Part shown: positions 23,348 to 32,385 of the stretch, one piece after another
Layout: each line of letters starts with the position of its first letter
Position numbering within the stretch: the first letter of the stretch is position 1
Assembly: GCA_014799805.1 (NCBI GenBank)
Contig: JAAVHJ010000029.1
Location: 1-34,100 of the forward strand
DNA length: 34,100 nt
Source: Ruminococcus sp.
Lineage (GTDB): Bacteria; Bacillota; Clostridia; Oscillospirales; Ruminococcaceae
Direction: 5' to 3'
The notes under the pieces: generated by a model
The model's input: the letters and a program-made list of their open reading frames with translations, nothing else
The model's database searches: none
Told to the model about the DNA's origin: nothing
Translations under genes and position numbers: made by a program

Positions 23348-23398
23348 TAGGATTGTAAGCTGACCTACTAGGTCTTTGAAAAGTTAAAGAAAATTTGA
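23348..23398 (+). pseudogene. ghost of a second cas2-dnaQ 3' end
   Basis: In the cas2 frame this reads stop-DCKLTY-stop-VFEKLKKI-stop, against DCKLTYQIFEKLKKM-stop at the end of the intact gene. Four changed codons are synonymous (TTA/CTG, ACT/ACC, TAT/TAC, AAA/AAG), two are conservative (I/V, M/I), one is Q to stop, and the terminator codon changed TAG to TGA. This pattern says the piece came from a diverged, once-functional homologue and is not random drift of a local duplicate. It now lies inside the leader. Confidence 0.75.
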
Positions 23399-23442
23399 GA
23401 TGTGGTTTTTTGTAAACCGCTATTTTCCATAACTTTTTTAGT

Positions 23443-24081
23443 CTTTTCCCCGCATGCGCGGGGGTGATCCCAGCACAGCCTGCACGCTATGCCGTTCGAA
23501 ATTCTTTTCCCCGCATGCGCGGGGGTGATCCTGGATTCCAAACGCTTTTCTAAAGGCATCCATAACTTTTCCCCGCATGCGCGGGGGTGATCCCAGAAGT
23601 TGTAACCCAGCTGGATGTAACCTTAGCTTTTCCCCGCATGCGCGGGGGTGATCCCTAAAGCATCTAGTACAAAAAAAGTAACTAAAACTTTTCCCCGCAT
23701 GCGCGGGGGTGATCCATTCTTCCCATTTCGTTAAATGCGAAAACAATACTTTTCCCCGCATGCGCGGGGGTGATCCTACTTTTGCTGGCGGTTCTAAGAT
23801 AACTAATAACTTTTCCCCGCATGCGCGGGGGTGATCCTCGGGGGTTAGATAGTAATGCACTCGCTCGCTTCTTTTCCCCGCATGCGCGGGGGTGATCCTC
23901 AACCAGGAACTCACAGAGGAAGAAGAAAGAGCTTTTCCCCGCATGCGCGGGGGTGATCCTTTTCAACATACTTTTTGCAGTATAAAAAGAACCTTTTCCC
24001 CGCATGCGCGGGGGTGATCCACAATAATCAGCAGTTGTCAAGTATCGTGTCACCTTTTCCCCGCATGCGCGGGGGTGATCC
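23443..24081 (+). CRISPR. type I-E CRISPR array, 11 repeats and 10 spacers
   Basis: Eleven identical 28-bp repeats start at 23443, 23504, 23566, 23627, 23688, 23749, 23810, 23871, 23932, 23993 and 24054. Each begins CTTTTCCCCGCATGCG and ends GGGTGATCC, with a 6-bp stem CCCCGC/GCGGGG around ATGC. Spacers are 33 bases, except spacer 2 with 34. All ten differ, and I found no match to other parts of the window by eye. The leader side is upstream, next to cas2. The last repeat is also perfect, without the usual terminal decay. This is the repeat type expected for Cas6e. Confidence 0.98.
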
Positions 24082-24283
24082 TGATATAGAAAGCAGGAAC
24101 TTTGCAATGTAGAATATCTAAAAAATAAGAAAGGAGAAAGTTACTATAAACCACACAATATTATAAAAATTGAGAGAAAACTTTTAAAAATTATCCATAG
24201 ATTAACAAATGTTCATTTGATACGAAATGAAACATAAAGGTTTATCTTAATATTGTTTTATCGGTTTTCAGTAATAGTGATAT
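24082..24283. other. AT-rich intergenic region with an inverted repeat
   Basis: After the last repeat there are 33 bases (24082-24114) that could be a final spacer whose repeat was lost. No gene is seen. An inverted repeat TTCATTT (24212-24218)/AAATGAA (24225-24231) lies about 50 bases before the TtcA-like gene and could be an operator. I could not assign a convincing promoter. Confidence 0.4.
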
Positions 24284-25156
24284 ATGGAAATTCCAAATTC
24301 TATCGAAGAAACAATTGTCAGGAAATTTAACAAATCCATTTGGATAAAATTTCTGAAAGGTATTAAAGAATATGATTTAATTCAAGAGGGAGATAAAATT
24401 GCTGTTTGTATTTCTGGTGGCAAAGATTCCATGCTTATGGCAAAATGTATGCAAAGAATGCAACGTTATAGCAAATTCCCTTTTGAAGTAGTATTTTTAG
24501 TCATGAATCCTGGTTATAATGAAAGAAATAAGCAAAAAATTATTGAAAATTCAGAATTATTAGGCATTCCGATTGAAATATTTGATGCAAAAATTTTTGA
24601 TTATGTGGTAACTGTCAATCAAAATCCATGTTATCTTTGTGCAAGAATGCGGAGAGGACATTTATATAAAACAGCACAAGATTTAGGCTGTAATAAAATT
24701 GCATTAGGGCATCATTTTGATGATGTGATTGAGACAATTTTAATGGGTATGTTATACGGCTCACAGATTCAAACGATGATGCCAAAAATTCATAGCGAAA
24801 ATTTTAAAAATATGCAATTAATTCGTCCCATGTATCTTGTCAGAGAATCGGATATTATTGCGTGGCAAGAGCATAATAAACTGGAATTTATTCAATGCGC
24901 CTGTCGGTTTACAGAAAATTATGTAATTGATAAAAATGGAGGAAATAGTTCAAAACGTCAAGAAATTAAAGAATTATTGCAACAGCTCCGAAAAATTAGC
25001 CCTGCCATTGATAAAAATATTTTTCGTAGTGTTGAAAATGTAAATTTAAAAACAATCATTTCTTATCATATTGGTGATGAATATCATCATTTCTTAGATG
25101 ATTATGATAAGGCAATCACCAATCACGGCACAAAATCTGGTGAAGGTCGGTCTTAA
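24284..25156 (+). CDS. TtcA-like tRNA 2-thiocytidine biosynthesis protein (PP-loop ATPase)
   Basis: This 290-aa protein belongs to the TtcA/TilS PP-loop family. SGGKDS at 44-49 is the ATP pyrophosphatase loop. C116 and C119 (NPCYLCARMRRGHLY) together with C205/C207 (QCACRF) are placed like the iron-sulphur cysteines of TtcA. GHHFDDVIET is a second family motif. TtcA thiolates C32 of tRNA. No good ribosome site precedes the ATG (only AGTGAT), so the start is less certain. A tRNA-modifying TcdA homologue follows after 19 bases, suggesting a two-gene tRNA-modification unit. Confidence 0.85.
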   Translation: MEIPNSIEETIVRKFNKSIWIKFLKGIKEYDLIQEGDKIAVCISGGKDSMLMAKCMQRMQRYSKFPFEVVFLVMNPGYNERNKQKIIENSELLGIPIEIFDAKIFDYVVTVNQNPCYLCARMRRGHLYKTAQDLGCNKIALGHHFDDVIETILMGMLYGSQIQTMMPKIHSENFKNMQLIRPMYLVRESDIIAWQEHNKLEFIQCACRFTENYVIDKNGGNSSKRQEIKELLQQLRKISPAIDKNIFRSVENVNLKTIISYHIGDEYHHFLDDYDKAITNHGTKSGEGRS

Positions 25157-25175
25157 TGAAAACGGAGGAATTTTT

Positions 25176-25892
25176 ATGCTGAATCAATTTTCAAGAACAG
25201 AGCTTTTATTTGGCGAAAATGCGGTAAAATATTTAAAACAATGCCGTGTTGCCGTATTTGGTATTGGTGGTGTTGGGGGTTATGCTGTAGAAGCATTGGC
25301 AAGAACTGGAATAGGAACACTTGATATTATTGACAATGACAAAATTAATCTGACGAATCTTAATCGGCAGATTTATGCATTACATAGTACAATCGGACAA
25401 TATAAAACCGACATTGCAGAAGCAAGAATTCATGATATTTGTCCAGATATTCAGGTAAATAAATATCAATGCTTTTATTTACCAGAAACAGCAGATACGT
25501 TTGATTTTTCAAATTATGATTATATTATTGATGCCATTGATACAATAACTGGCAAAATTGAAATTATTATGCGTGCCAACCAAGCCAATATTCCAGTGAT
25601 TTCCTGTATGGGTGCAGGAAATAAGCTTGACCCGACAGCTTTTAAAATTGCTGATATTTATCAGACGAAAACTTGTCCTCTTGCAAGAACCATGCGTCAT
25701 GAATTAAAAAAGCGTAATATCAAAAAACTAAAAGTTGTCTATTCTGAAGAACAGCCTGTTAAAATGACAAATAATTTAGAAAAATCTGACATTCGTAGAA
25801 GTATTCCAGCATCGAATGCTTTTGTGCCGTCTGTTGCAGGATTAATTCTTGCAAGTGAAGTTATCAAAGATTTAATAAAATTAGTATCATAA
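25176..25892 (+). CDS. tcdA: TcdA-like tRNA threonylcarbamoyladenosine dehydratase (E1/ThiF family)
   Basis: This 238-aa protein has the ThiF/MoeB/E1 fold. GIGGVGGYAVEALARTG at 29-45 binds ATP; IDNDKINLTNLNRQI is the second adenylation motif; YIIDAIDT and SCMGAGNKLDP follow. TcdA adenylates t6A37 of tRNA to form the cyclic ct6A. No CxxC zinc pairs typical of MoeB are present, which favours TcdA. The start is the ATG at 25176 with CGGAGGAA; the longer reading from 25098 overlaps the upstream gene without a ribosome site. Confidence 0.88.
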   Translation: MLNQFSRTELLFGENAVKYLKQCRVAVFGIGGVGGYAVEALARTGIGTLDIIDNDKINLTNLNRQIYALHSTIGQYKTDIAEARIHDICPDIQVNKYQCFYLPETADTFDFSNYDYIIDAIDTITGKIEIIMRANQANIPVISCMGAGNKLDPTAFKIADIYQTKTCPLARTMRHELKKRNIKKLKVVYSEEQPVKMTNNLEKSDIRRSIPASNAFVPSVAGLILASEVIKDLIKLVS

Positions 25893-25925
25893 AAAATCCT
25901 GCTGGAATTTATCCAGCAGGATTTT
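25893..25925. terminator. bidirectional terminator between convergent genes
   Basis: A 14-bp perfect stem pairs 25893-25906 (AAAATCCTGCTGGA) with 25912-25925 around a 5-base loop. The A-run on the left and TTTT on the right suit both the tcdA-like gene (plus) and the EAL gene (minus). It starts at the base after the tcdA stop. Confidence 0.9.
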
Positions 25926-25929
25926 ACTG

Positions 25930-28224
25930 TTATTTTAAAATTTTATTTAAATAATATGTTTCAAAATCTGCAACAGGCATAGGCTTTGCAAAATAATAAC
26001 CTTGAAAAATATCACAACCGTAGGCTTTCAGAAAATTTACTTGTTCTTGTGTTTCTACACCCTCTGTGATGACTTCCATTTTTAAAGCTTTTGCAAGTGC
26101 AATAATCATGCGAAGAATTAATTTGCTTCGTTCTGAATTTTCTGTTTTGCTTAAAAATCCCATGTCAATTTTCAAAATATCTGCTTTTAAATCTTTGAGT
26201 GTATTTAACGAAGAATAACCACTTCCGAAATCGTCTATTTCTACTAAAAATCCATAGTTTCTTAGTTTATCAATTAGAGGCAGTTGTGCTTGCGGATTAT
26301 TCATGACAGCTGTTTCTGTAATTTCTAAATGCAAATTTCTAGGATTTAAATGATAATGTTCTACTAAACCCGTTAATATTTTATAAACATCTAGCAAATA
26401 AAAATCTTTTTGAGAAATATTTACAGATAAATATGCCTCTGTTAAGCCTGCATGTTTCCATTTTTGCAATTGCATACAAGCTGTTTCCCACATGTACGCA
26501 TCTAAACGGCTAATAAATCCAGCTTGTTCAAAAATTTCAATAAATTTAATCGGCGGAATCATACCAGATTCAGGGTGAATCCAACGCACAAGTGTTTCAC
26601 CGCCTCTGATTTTGCCATCTATCGCAGAAATCTGAGGCTGAATATAAGCTTGAAATTGTCTGGTTCTGATTGCTTCTTCAAATTCACTGATTATTTTTTG
26701 TTCGTTAATAAAACTATCACGCAAATTTTTCTGATAATAAGCAACAATATTTTGATAGCTATTTTTAATTGTTTTAATTGCAAGATTTGCTCTGTCACAC
26801 ATGACAGAAATGCCAAGATTTCTATCTTCTACCCTGTAAACTCCAATATGAATATGAATTTTAAAAATACTATTTTCATTTAGTTCTGTTAATTTCGCCA
26901 TACGAACTATTTTTTTTAAAATTTTTTCTTCATGAAATTCTGTTTTGGGAACACAAATTGCAAATTTATCAGCAGCTAATCTACCATAGACCCAATTTTC
27001 ACTAGCCAAAGAATGCAGAACACCAGAAATTCGCATTAATAATTTATCGCCTGCCTGTACGCCGAAAATATCATTGACAAGCTTAAAATTTTTTACATCT
27101 GTACATAAAATATAATATTCTTGATTTGGATTTTCTAACATTTTTTCTTTGGCAATTTCATAAAAATATTCTTTGTTATAAATCCCAGTTAAGGCATCAT
27201 GTGTTGCACGATAGTTTTCCATTGCAAAACGTTCTGTTTCTTCTGTGCAATCCTGAATCATAAAAAAACATCCTAAATATTTTGCATTTACGTCAAAAAT
27301 TTTTTGGAATTGAATTCTGTAATAACACATTCTGCCATCAATACGGCGTTTCGCATTCCAGAAATAATTTTCTGCACCAGAGGGAATATTTTTTGAAAAC
27401 CAAATTTGCACTTGCTGAACAATTTCATCGTCACAATAAATTTTAGCAGGTTTATTCGCATGAATGCATTTATTATCAATATCTAAGCAAATAATGCCAT
27501 CTTGCATATTAGAAATTGTAAAATAAAGCAATCTGTCTATTAAGCCTCTTGGGATATAAATCATGGAAAAATAAAAAATACAAAGTGCAATCACAGCATA
27601 ACATAACAATGAATAATCAATGGCTATATTTAATTGCAAATACAACGAATGAAATATTACTAAAATACAGTTTAAAATTAAAATTACTGCATATTTTAAT
27701 TGATAAATTTTAGGTGACTCCCAGATTTTCTTGATTAAATCATATAAAATAATTATTATAATTATATATAATAATAAAATATGATAATAATAGAAATAGC
27801 TTTTAGTACTCATATGATAGAATGCATAGCCTGACTTGTCATAAATCTTATCGCATTGGAATAAAATCGGCTTAAAACAATTTACAAGCATTAAAATGCC
27901 GTCAATATCTGCCATAATTGTGAGTGTAATTTGCAATTTATTATGATATTGACGCATATTGGTATATCTTCGCACAAATGACATCATGCCTAATACAACA
28001 GAATCTATTACAAAATGATAGATACCAAATAGAATACATGCTATTTGAGCAGAACTTGCTAACATTGCCGTTGCATTCAGAAATAATGCAAGCCCTGCTG
28101 AACCTAATAGCATTCTGATTGGCGGTTCAATGCTAATATGCCTAGGTTTTTTGAAACTATAAATTAAACAGCCAATTATAAAAACAGCAGATACATAAAT
28201 TAAGGGAATAAATACCCATTTCAT
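25930..28224 (-). CDS. membrane protein with degenerate GGDEF and intact EAL domain (c-di-GMP phosphodiesterase)
   Basis: This 764-aa protein has about seven N-terminal membrane helices (1-225), a PAS-like region (about 235-335), GGDEF (about 340-500) and EAL (about 515-764). The GGDEF signature reads AADKF (417-421), so diguanylate cyclase activity is unlikely. The EAL residues are intact: E543 (GETLVRW), N602 (VNISQ), E634 (EITET), D664-D665 (DDFGSG), K685 (LKIDM), E721/E724 (TEGVE) and Q741. It should hydrolyse c-di-GMP, perhaps with the GGDEF part as a sensory domain. It starts 24 bases after the pectate lyase stop, so both are probably co-transcribed. The ribosome site is weak. Confidence 0.9.
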   Translation of the reverse strand: MKWVFIPLIYVSAVFIIGCLIYSFKKPRHISIEPPIRMLLGSAGLALFLNATAMLASSAQIACILFGIYHFVIDSVVLGMMSFVRRYTNMRQYHNKLQITLTIMADIDGILMLVNCFKPILFQCDKIYDKSGYAFYHMSTKSYFYYYHILLLYIIIIIILYDLIKKIWESPKIYQLKYAVILILNCILVIFHSLYLQLNIAIDYSLLCYAVIALCIFYFSMIYIPRGLIDRLLYFTISNMQDGIICLDIDNKCIHANKPAKIYCDDEIVQQVQIWFSKNIPSGAENYFWNAKRRIDGRMCYYRIQFQKIFDVNAKYLGCFFMIQDCTEETERFAMENYRATHDALTGIYNKEYFYEIAKEKMLENPNQEYYILCTDVKNFKLVNDIFGVQAGDKLLMRISGVLHSLASENWVYGRLAADKFAICVPKTEFHEEKILKKIVRMAKLTELNENSIFKIHIHIGVYRVEDRNLGISVMCDRANLAIKTIKNSYQNIVAYYQKNLRDSFINEQKIISEFEEAIRTRQFQAYIQPQISAIDGKIRGGETLVRWIHPESGMIPPIKFIEIFEQAGFISRLDAYMWETACMQLQKWKHAGLTEAYLSVNISQKDFYLLDVYKILTGLVEHYHLNPRNLHLEITETAVMNNPQAQLPLIDKLRNYGFLVEIDDFGSGYSSLNTLKDLKADILKIDMGFLSKTENSERSKLILRMIIALAKALKMEVITEGVETQEQVNFLKAYGCDIFQGYYFAKPMPVADFETYYLNKILK

Positions 28225-28248
28225 AACATCACTTCAAATCATTTTAAA

Positions 28249-31080
28249 TTATTTTGCAAGCAATGTTTTTTTCAACAGAATCAAATCATAAATATTCACA
28301 ATGCCATCTTGATTCATATCTGCAATTTGAAATTGCTCTTTTGTGAAATTCTGCTGTAACATTAAATATTTATGCAATGCAACTAAATCTAAAACAGCTA
28401 CTTGCCCATTATTATCAATATCACCTTTTAACAGTGTTGGTTTTGGCGGTTCTGTTGGTGCAGTTGTTTCTATAGGCTTAGTTGGTTCTGTTGGCTGAGT
28501 TGTTACAATTGGTTCTGTTTTTACATTCCATTTTTGACAAGCATTGCCATTCGCTTCCCATTGCTGAATATTTGCACCATTTTCAAGGCTTGCACTAGCA
28601 ACTTCTACAAGTGCAGTATCTTTTGATGCATGTGTCATAATGCTATAGGACCCATCAAGATTTTTTGTAAATCTAAACAACATAGCACTGTCTTTATTAG
28701 AATATTTCACAATATCAATATTACTGCCGTTTTTACTGCCCTCTGCTTTTAATACATAGTTTGAATCCTGTGCAGAGCAGATATAATAATAATTTCCTGA
28801 ACCAAAAGATTTTAATACCCATTTCTGATTCTCATAATCATTAATAGCCCATTGCTGAATATTAGTATTCTCTTCTGTTTTGCCGTCAGCAATTTCTAAA
28901 GCAAGACCACTGTTTAAATTCGTAAACGTATACATAACGCTAGTATCCATTGCAACACCTGGGTCAGCAACAGATTCTAAAATCCAGTCCTGACAATTCA
29001 CGCCATTTATTTCCCATTGCTGAGCATTTGCACCAGATTCTTTACTTGCATCTGCAATTTCTAATGCTGATTTTTCGCCAGAAACTCTTGTACGAATTTT
29101 ATAAGAACCATCTGCATTTTGTGTCAGCATAAATTGCTGATTCGTACCGCCATTATACTGGTAAATATCAACGTTTGTACCGTTATCTGTTTTTTTGCCT
29201 GCAATATCTAACACAAATTTAGCTCCATCATCAATTGCAGAAACAATATAATAATAGCCGTCTCCAGCACTATATAATTTCCAAATATTATGTATTTCTG
29301 AACCGTCTGAACCCCATTGCTGCACATTTGCACCATTTTTAGCCTCTGCACTTGCAACTTCCAGATATAAACCAGAATTTACATTTTTAAATCTATAAGT
29401 TGCACCCTCTGTAAAGCTTGCAGGTGTATAACTATCTACAACAGGTTCTTCATTTGCAGATTCGTAATAACCAGCACTCGGCACGCCACTCTTAGCAAAT
29501 CTTAAATACATCCAGTTATTATTATTAGTCTGACTGCCACTATAATTAGAACAATATTTTTTTGCCTCGTCTGCTGTAATCGTCACATAATCATAATTTG
29601 TTGATGGTCTCCATGTAGAATTCAATGCAGAGCCCTCAATTGTCGTACGTTTGCAATTTACAAACTTTGAACCTGTTTCTGCATAAGCACCTACAAATGT
29701 AATTTCATTCCAGTCACAAATTACATTGCCACCGTTTTCATAATAGCAATTTTCAGCAAAAATATCACAGCCACTATGAACCGTATATGCCATACTAAAT
29801 TCATTTACATAGTTATTAAGTGAATGATAATAGCCCCAACGCATTAATCCTGGACCTCTGGTTAATGTCTGATAAAATTTATTGCTTGCTAATGTCATTC
29901 TAGGATAATTATCATATTTATTTTTGACATCTTGCGTGTCGTCAGGATAGCCTAAAATGACACCATATTCATGCAATCCAAAAGAACTATCAGAAACAGT
30001 ACAGTAATCTGCATCATAGCAACAGGCAATAAATTTGTCCCAATCTGGTTCTCCTGTAGAAGCTTTGTTATAATCTGCATGCCCTGTAAAAGTTACATGG
30101 TCTACCCAAAGATTTTCACCAGAACCAAAATAAACTACAATGGAATCATTACCATTAGAGTCTGCATCATGCTGTAAGTCAAAATTTTTGATAACAACAT
30201 TATCACCTACACCATTTTTTGTTGCTGTGCAAAACTGAACATTATATAGTGTATGATTTGAATAACTACCAACAATTGTTTTATTACTATGCACATAAAT
30301 TCTACCATCAGGGCAATAATAATGATTTTGTGAATCTTTTTGTAAATTAGTTATTTTAATATCATCCGTTACAACGATAGTATAAGGTGTATCAGAAGTA
30401 GCATATTTTTTCAAATCATCAAAATTAGAAACTTCCACTGTCTCGCCGAATAAACCGCCAATGTCACCTGCTTTGATATTGCCTGTATTATCATCAGAAC
30501 AATAACCAGCAAAGCCTTGTAATCCGTCTGCATTTAATAACCAAAGTTGAGAATCAGCCTCAGTATATTTTTCTAATGTCAAACCATTTGCACCCTGTGT
30601 CAAAGCTAATCCTGTATCAGAATAATTGACAATTTTATAATATAAATCATTTCCTAAATGGTCTTGTTTGACTGGAATAACATACCAATGCTGTGTTTTG
30701 TCAGACTCATAACCATACATCACAACTTCTGTTCCAGAATTGACTTGATAACCTTTCGGTGTGAGCAAACGCCCTGATTCTGCATTGCATAGCTTAAAAT
30801 ACGTACCATTTGCATCAGCTCCCACTCTGTCAAACCTCCATGAGGGAGCGAGATTATTGCCTAATTTCTGCACAGCTACGGCAGAATTATCTTTTGTGTT
30901 AGTTTCAGTTACTACTTTAGAATTATCTTTTGTCGCAATATTCATGAGCTGTACAGGATAATCTGCTGAAACTGCCTTTGCTGTTAATGAAATATCTTTT
31001 GGCAATACGGAACACAATGTCATAGCAAACACTGTCATTGCACTTAATATTTTACTAAACAGCGGATTTTGATTTTGCAT
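28249..31080 (-). CDS. secreted pectate lyase (PL1-like) with ricin-type lectin modules and C-terminal dockerin
   Basis: This 943-aa protein has, in order: a signal peptide (about 1-39), a ricin-like trefoil (about 40-185), a PL1-type beta-helix (about 215-530) with NLWVDHVTFTGHAD and RGPGLMRWGYYHS (likely catalytic Arg), two further ricin-type repeats (about 565-700 and 715-855, each with several QQW motifs), a Thr/Pro linker and a dockerin (885-943). The dockerin has two Ca-binding repeats, GDIDNNGQVAVLDL and ADMNQDGIVNIYDL. It should cut polygalacturonate and dock onto a cellulosome scaffold. AAGGAGG precedes the ATG. The downstream EAL gene is in the same probable operon. Confidence 0.93.
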   Translation of the reverse strand: MQNQNPLFSKILSAMTVFAMTLCSVLPKDISLTAKAVSADYPVQLMNIATKDNSKVVTETNTKDNSAVAVQKLGNNLAPSWRFDRVGADANGTYFKLCNAESGRLLTPKGYQVNSGTEVVMYGYESDKTQHWYVIPVKQDHLGNDLYYKIVNYSDTGLALTQGANGLTLEKYTEADSQLWLLNADGLQGFAGYCSDDNTGNIKAGDIGGLFGETVEVSNFDDLKKYATSDTPYTIVVTDDIKITNLQKDSQNHYYCPDGRIYVHSNKTIVGSYSNHTLYNVQFCTATKNGVGDNVVIKNFDLQHDADSNGNDSIVVYFGSGENLWVDHVTFTGHADYNKASTGEPDWDKFIACCYDADYCTVSDSSFGLHEYGVILGYPDDTQDVKNKYDNYPRMTLASNKFYQTLTRGPGLMRWGYYHSLNNYVNEFSMAYTVHSGCDIFAENCYYENGGNVICDWNEITFVGAYAETGSKFVNCKRTTIEGSALNSTWRPSTNYDYVTITADEAKKYCSNYSGSQTNNNNWMYLRFAKSGVPSAGYYESANEEPVVDSYTPASFTEGATYRFKNVNSGLYLEVASAEAKNGANVQQWGSDGSEIHNIWKLYSAGDGYYYIVSAIDDGAKFVLDIAGKKTDNGTNVDIYQYNGGTNQQFMLTQNADGSYKIRTRVSGEKSALEIADASKESGANAQQWEINGVNCQDWILESVADPGVAMDTSVMYTFTNLNSGLALEIADGKTEENTNIQQWAINDYENQKWVLKSFGSGNYYYICSAQDSNYVLKAEGSKNGSNIDIVKYSNKDSAMLFRFTKNLDGSYSIMTHASKDTALVEVASASLENGANIQQWEANGNACQKWNVKTEPIVTTQPTEPTKPIETTAPTEPPKPTLLKGDIDNNGQVAVLDLVALHKYLMLQQNFTKEQFQIADMNQDGIVNIYDLILLKKTLLAK

Positions 31081-31190
31081 AAAAATTCCTCCTTGTGATA
31101 AATTTTTTGCAGTTGAAAAAAATTTTTTTGATTCTCCTTTCTAAAATTTATTGCATGAATCACTGCTAAATCATGAATAAATTATTTCTT

Positions 31191-31246
31191 GTATCACACT
31201 TTGATACTTATACATTGATTATAGCAAAATTTAGTCTTAAAAACAA
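31191..31246 (-). promoter_or_regulatory. promoter of the pectate lyase operon with start-site inverted repeat
   Basis: On the minus strand, TATAAT (31223-31218) with TG one base upstream forms an extended -10. A weak -35, TTGTTT (31246-31241), lies 17 bases away. An inverted repeat GTATCA (31191-31196)/TGATAC (31202-31207) lies just downstream, near the expected start site, as an operator might. The leader before the ATG is about 130 bases. Confidence 0.6.
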
Positions 31247-31323
31247 GATTGTTTTTGAAATTTATAGGATTGCACAAATATTTCATAAAATATTCATCAT
31301 TCTGCACAAGACTAAAATCATTC

Positions 31324-31352
31324 TTGACATGAAATTTTACTTATGCTATAAT
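31324..31352 (+). promoter_or_regulatory. promoter of the 301-aa protein gene
   Basis: TTGACA (31324-31329) and TATAAT (31347-31352) are 17 bases apart, with TG one base before the -10. It is a full consensus match, 35 bases before the ATG. Confidence 0.88.
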
Positions 31353-31386
31353 TAATTTATAATACTTGAAAAAAAGAGGAAAAAAT

Positions 31387-32292
31387 ATGGCGAATATTTT
31401 ATTTGAAAATTTTGTTAATATGCAAGTGTTAGAACAAAAATATATGCTTCTGGAATATAAACTAATTAATTTTTTGATTGGCTATGATAGTAAAATTTAT
31501 TTTCTCTATGAAACGAAAAAGCAAACTAAATTTTATTACTCTGTACTAGAATTAGAAATTAACTGGAATTCGGGTATATTACTACAGGAAAAATTTTATT
31601 CTCTGGGAAAATTCAGTATGCAATTTCATTTTATTCAGCCTTTGCATGATAAATTATTGCTTGTCAGCTCCACAAGTCGTTATTCCGTCAAAACAGGAGA
31701 ACAAAAAAATGCCATTCTTCTTGACAGCACAGAAAATATTTATCAGCGGTTTTGTTTAGGAGATTGCATTAATGATTGTCTTGTATTATCAGATGGTCGT
31801 ATCATGACTGGTTACTTTGTAGAAGGCATGATAGGCGGTCATCATGGTTGGGATAACCCTGTTGGAAAAACAGGTGTGCTTATTTGGAATGATTCAGGAC
31901 AAATTATCTGGAATGCTGAAAAATATGGCATACTGGAATATTATGCCATGAATATTGATAATCAAGAAAATCTTTGGTTTTATTACTATCCTGATTTTTA
32001 CTTAATTCAAACAGATGGTATTACTGACCATATTTATGAACCACATATTGCAGAAGCAGAAAATTTTTTCTTCACAAAAGACACAAGGCATATTATTTTC
32101 TTAAAAAATCAATACCAGCATTTAAAATTTTCTTATGCAAGCCTGAACTATCAGAAAATTGGAACGCATCAGAAATTATATTTACAATACCCGAAAAAAA
32201 CAAATATACCCTGGAGATATGCGTTTAGAAATGCTAATATTGCGATTCTTCACCAGCAACAGCTTTTTGCAAAAGAAATTATTTCTATATAA
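31387..32292 (+). CDS. 301-aa protein of unknown function
   Basis: I do not recognise this protein. It is rich in aromatic residues and predicted beta-strands with repeating patterns such as 'DGRIMTGYFVEGM', 'TGVLIWNDSGQIIW' and 'ENLWFYYYPDFYLIQTDG', which suggests a beta-propeller. GGHHGWDNP in the middle is the most distinctive motif. There is no signal peptide or membrane helix. The start is the ATG at 31387 with GAGG upstream; the in-frame TTG at 31366 has no ribosome site. Own promoter and terminator make it monocistronic. Confidence 0.8.
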   Translation: MANILFENFVNMQVLEQKYMLLEYKLINFLIGYDSKIYFLYETKKQTKFYYSVLELEINWNSGILLQEKFYSLGKFSMQFHFIQPLHDKLLLVSSTSRYSVKTGEQKNAILLDSTENIYQRFCLGDCINDCLVLSDGRIMTGYFVEGMIGGHHGWDNPVGKTGVLIWNDSGQIIWNAEKYGILEYYAMNIDNQENLWFYYYPDFYLIQTDGITDHIYEPHIAEAENFFFTKDTRHIIFLKNQYQHLKFSYASLNYQKIGTHQKLYLQYPKKTNIPWRYAFRNANIAILHQQQLFAKEIISI

Positions 32293-32303
32293 ATTATAAT
32301 ATA

Positions 32304-32335
32304 AAAAACTGCCATGTTTCCACATGACAGTTTTT
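32304..32335 (+). terminator. terminator of the 301-aa protein gene
   Basis: AAAAACTG-c-CATGT pairs with ACATG-a-CAGTTTTT, with one internal mismatch, and ends in a T-run. It lies 12 bases after the stop codon. Confidence 0.85.
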
Positions 32336-32345
32336 AGACAAAATA

Positions 32346-32379
32346 AAAATACACCTGCTTAATCAAGCAAGTGTATTTT
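32346..32379 (-). terminator. terminator of the tRNA pair
   Basis: The 15-base arms 32346-32360 and 32365-32379 pair with one mismatch. On the minus strand TTTTTATTTT follows. It lies 6 bases after the tRNA-Pro 3' end. Confidence 0.88.
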
Positions 32380-32385
32380 CTTGAA

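Noticed and set aside
23471-24053. Self-targeting spacer against a gene in this window
   Set aside because: No convincing match on either strand by eye; a genome search would be needed.
23368-24107. Long minus-strand open frames across the array, reading repeats as ITPAHAGK, DHPRACGEK or GSPPRMRG
   Set aside because: They are translations of the CRISPR repeats in antisense and a known artefact; no ribosome site or start context.
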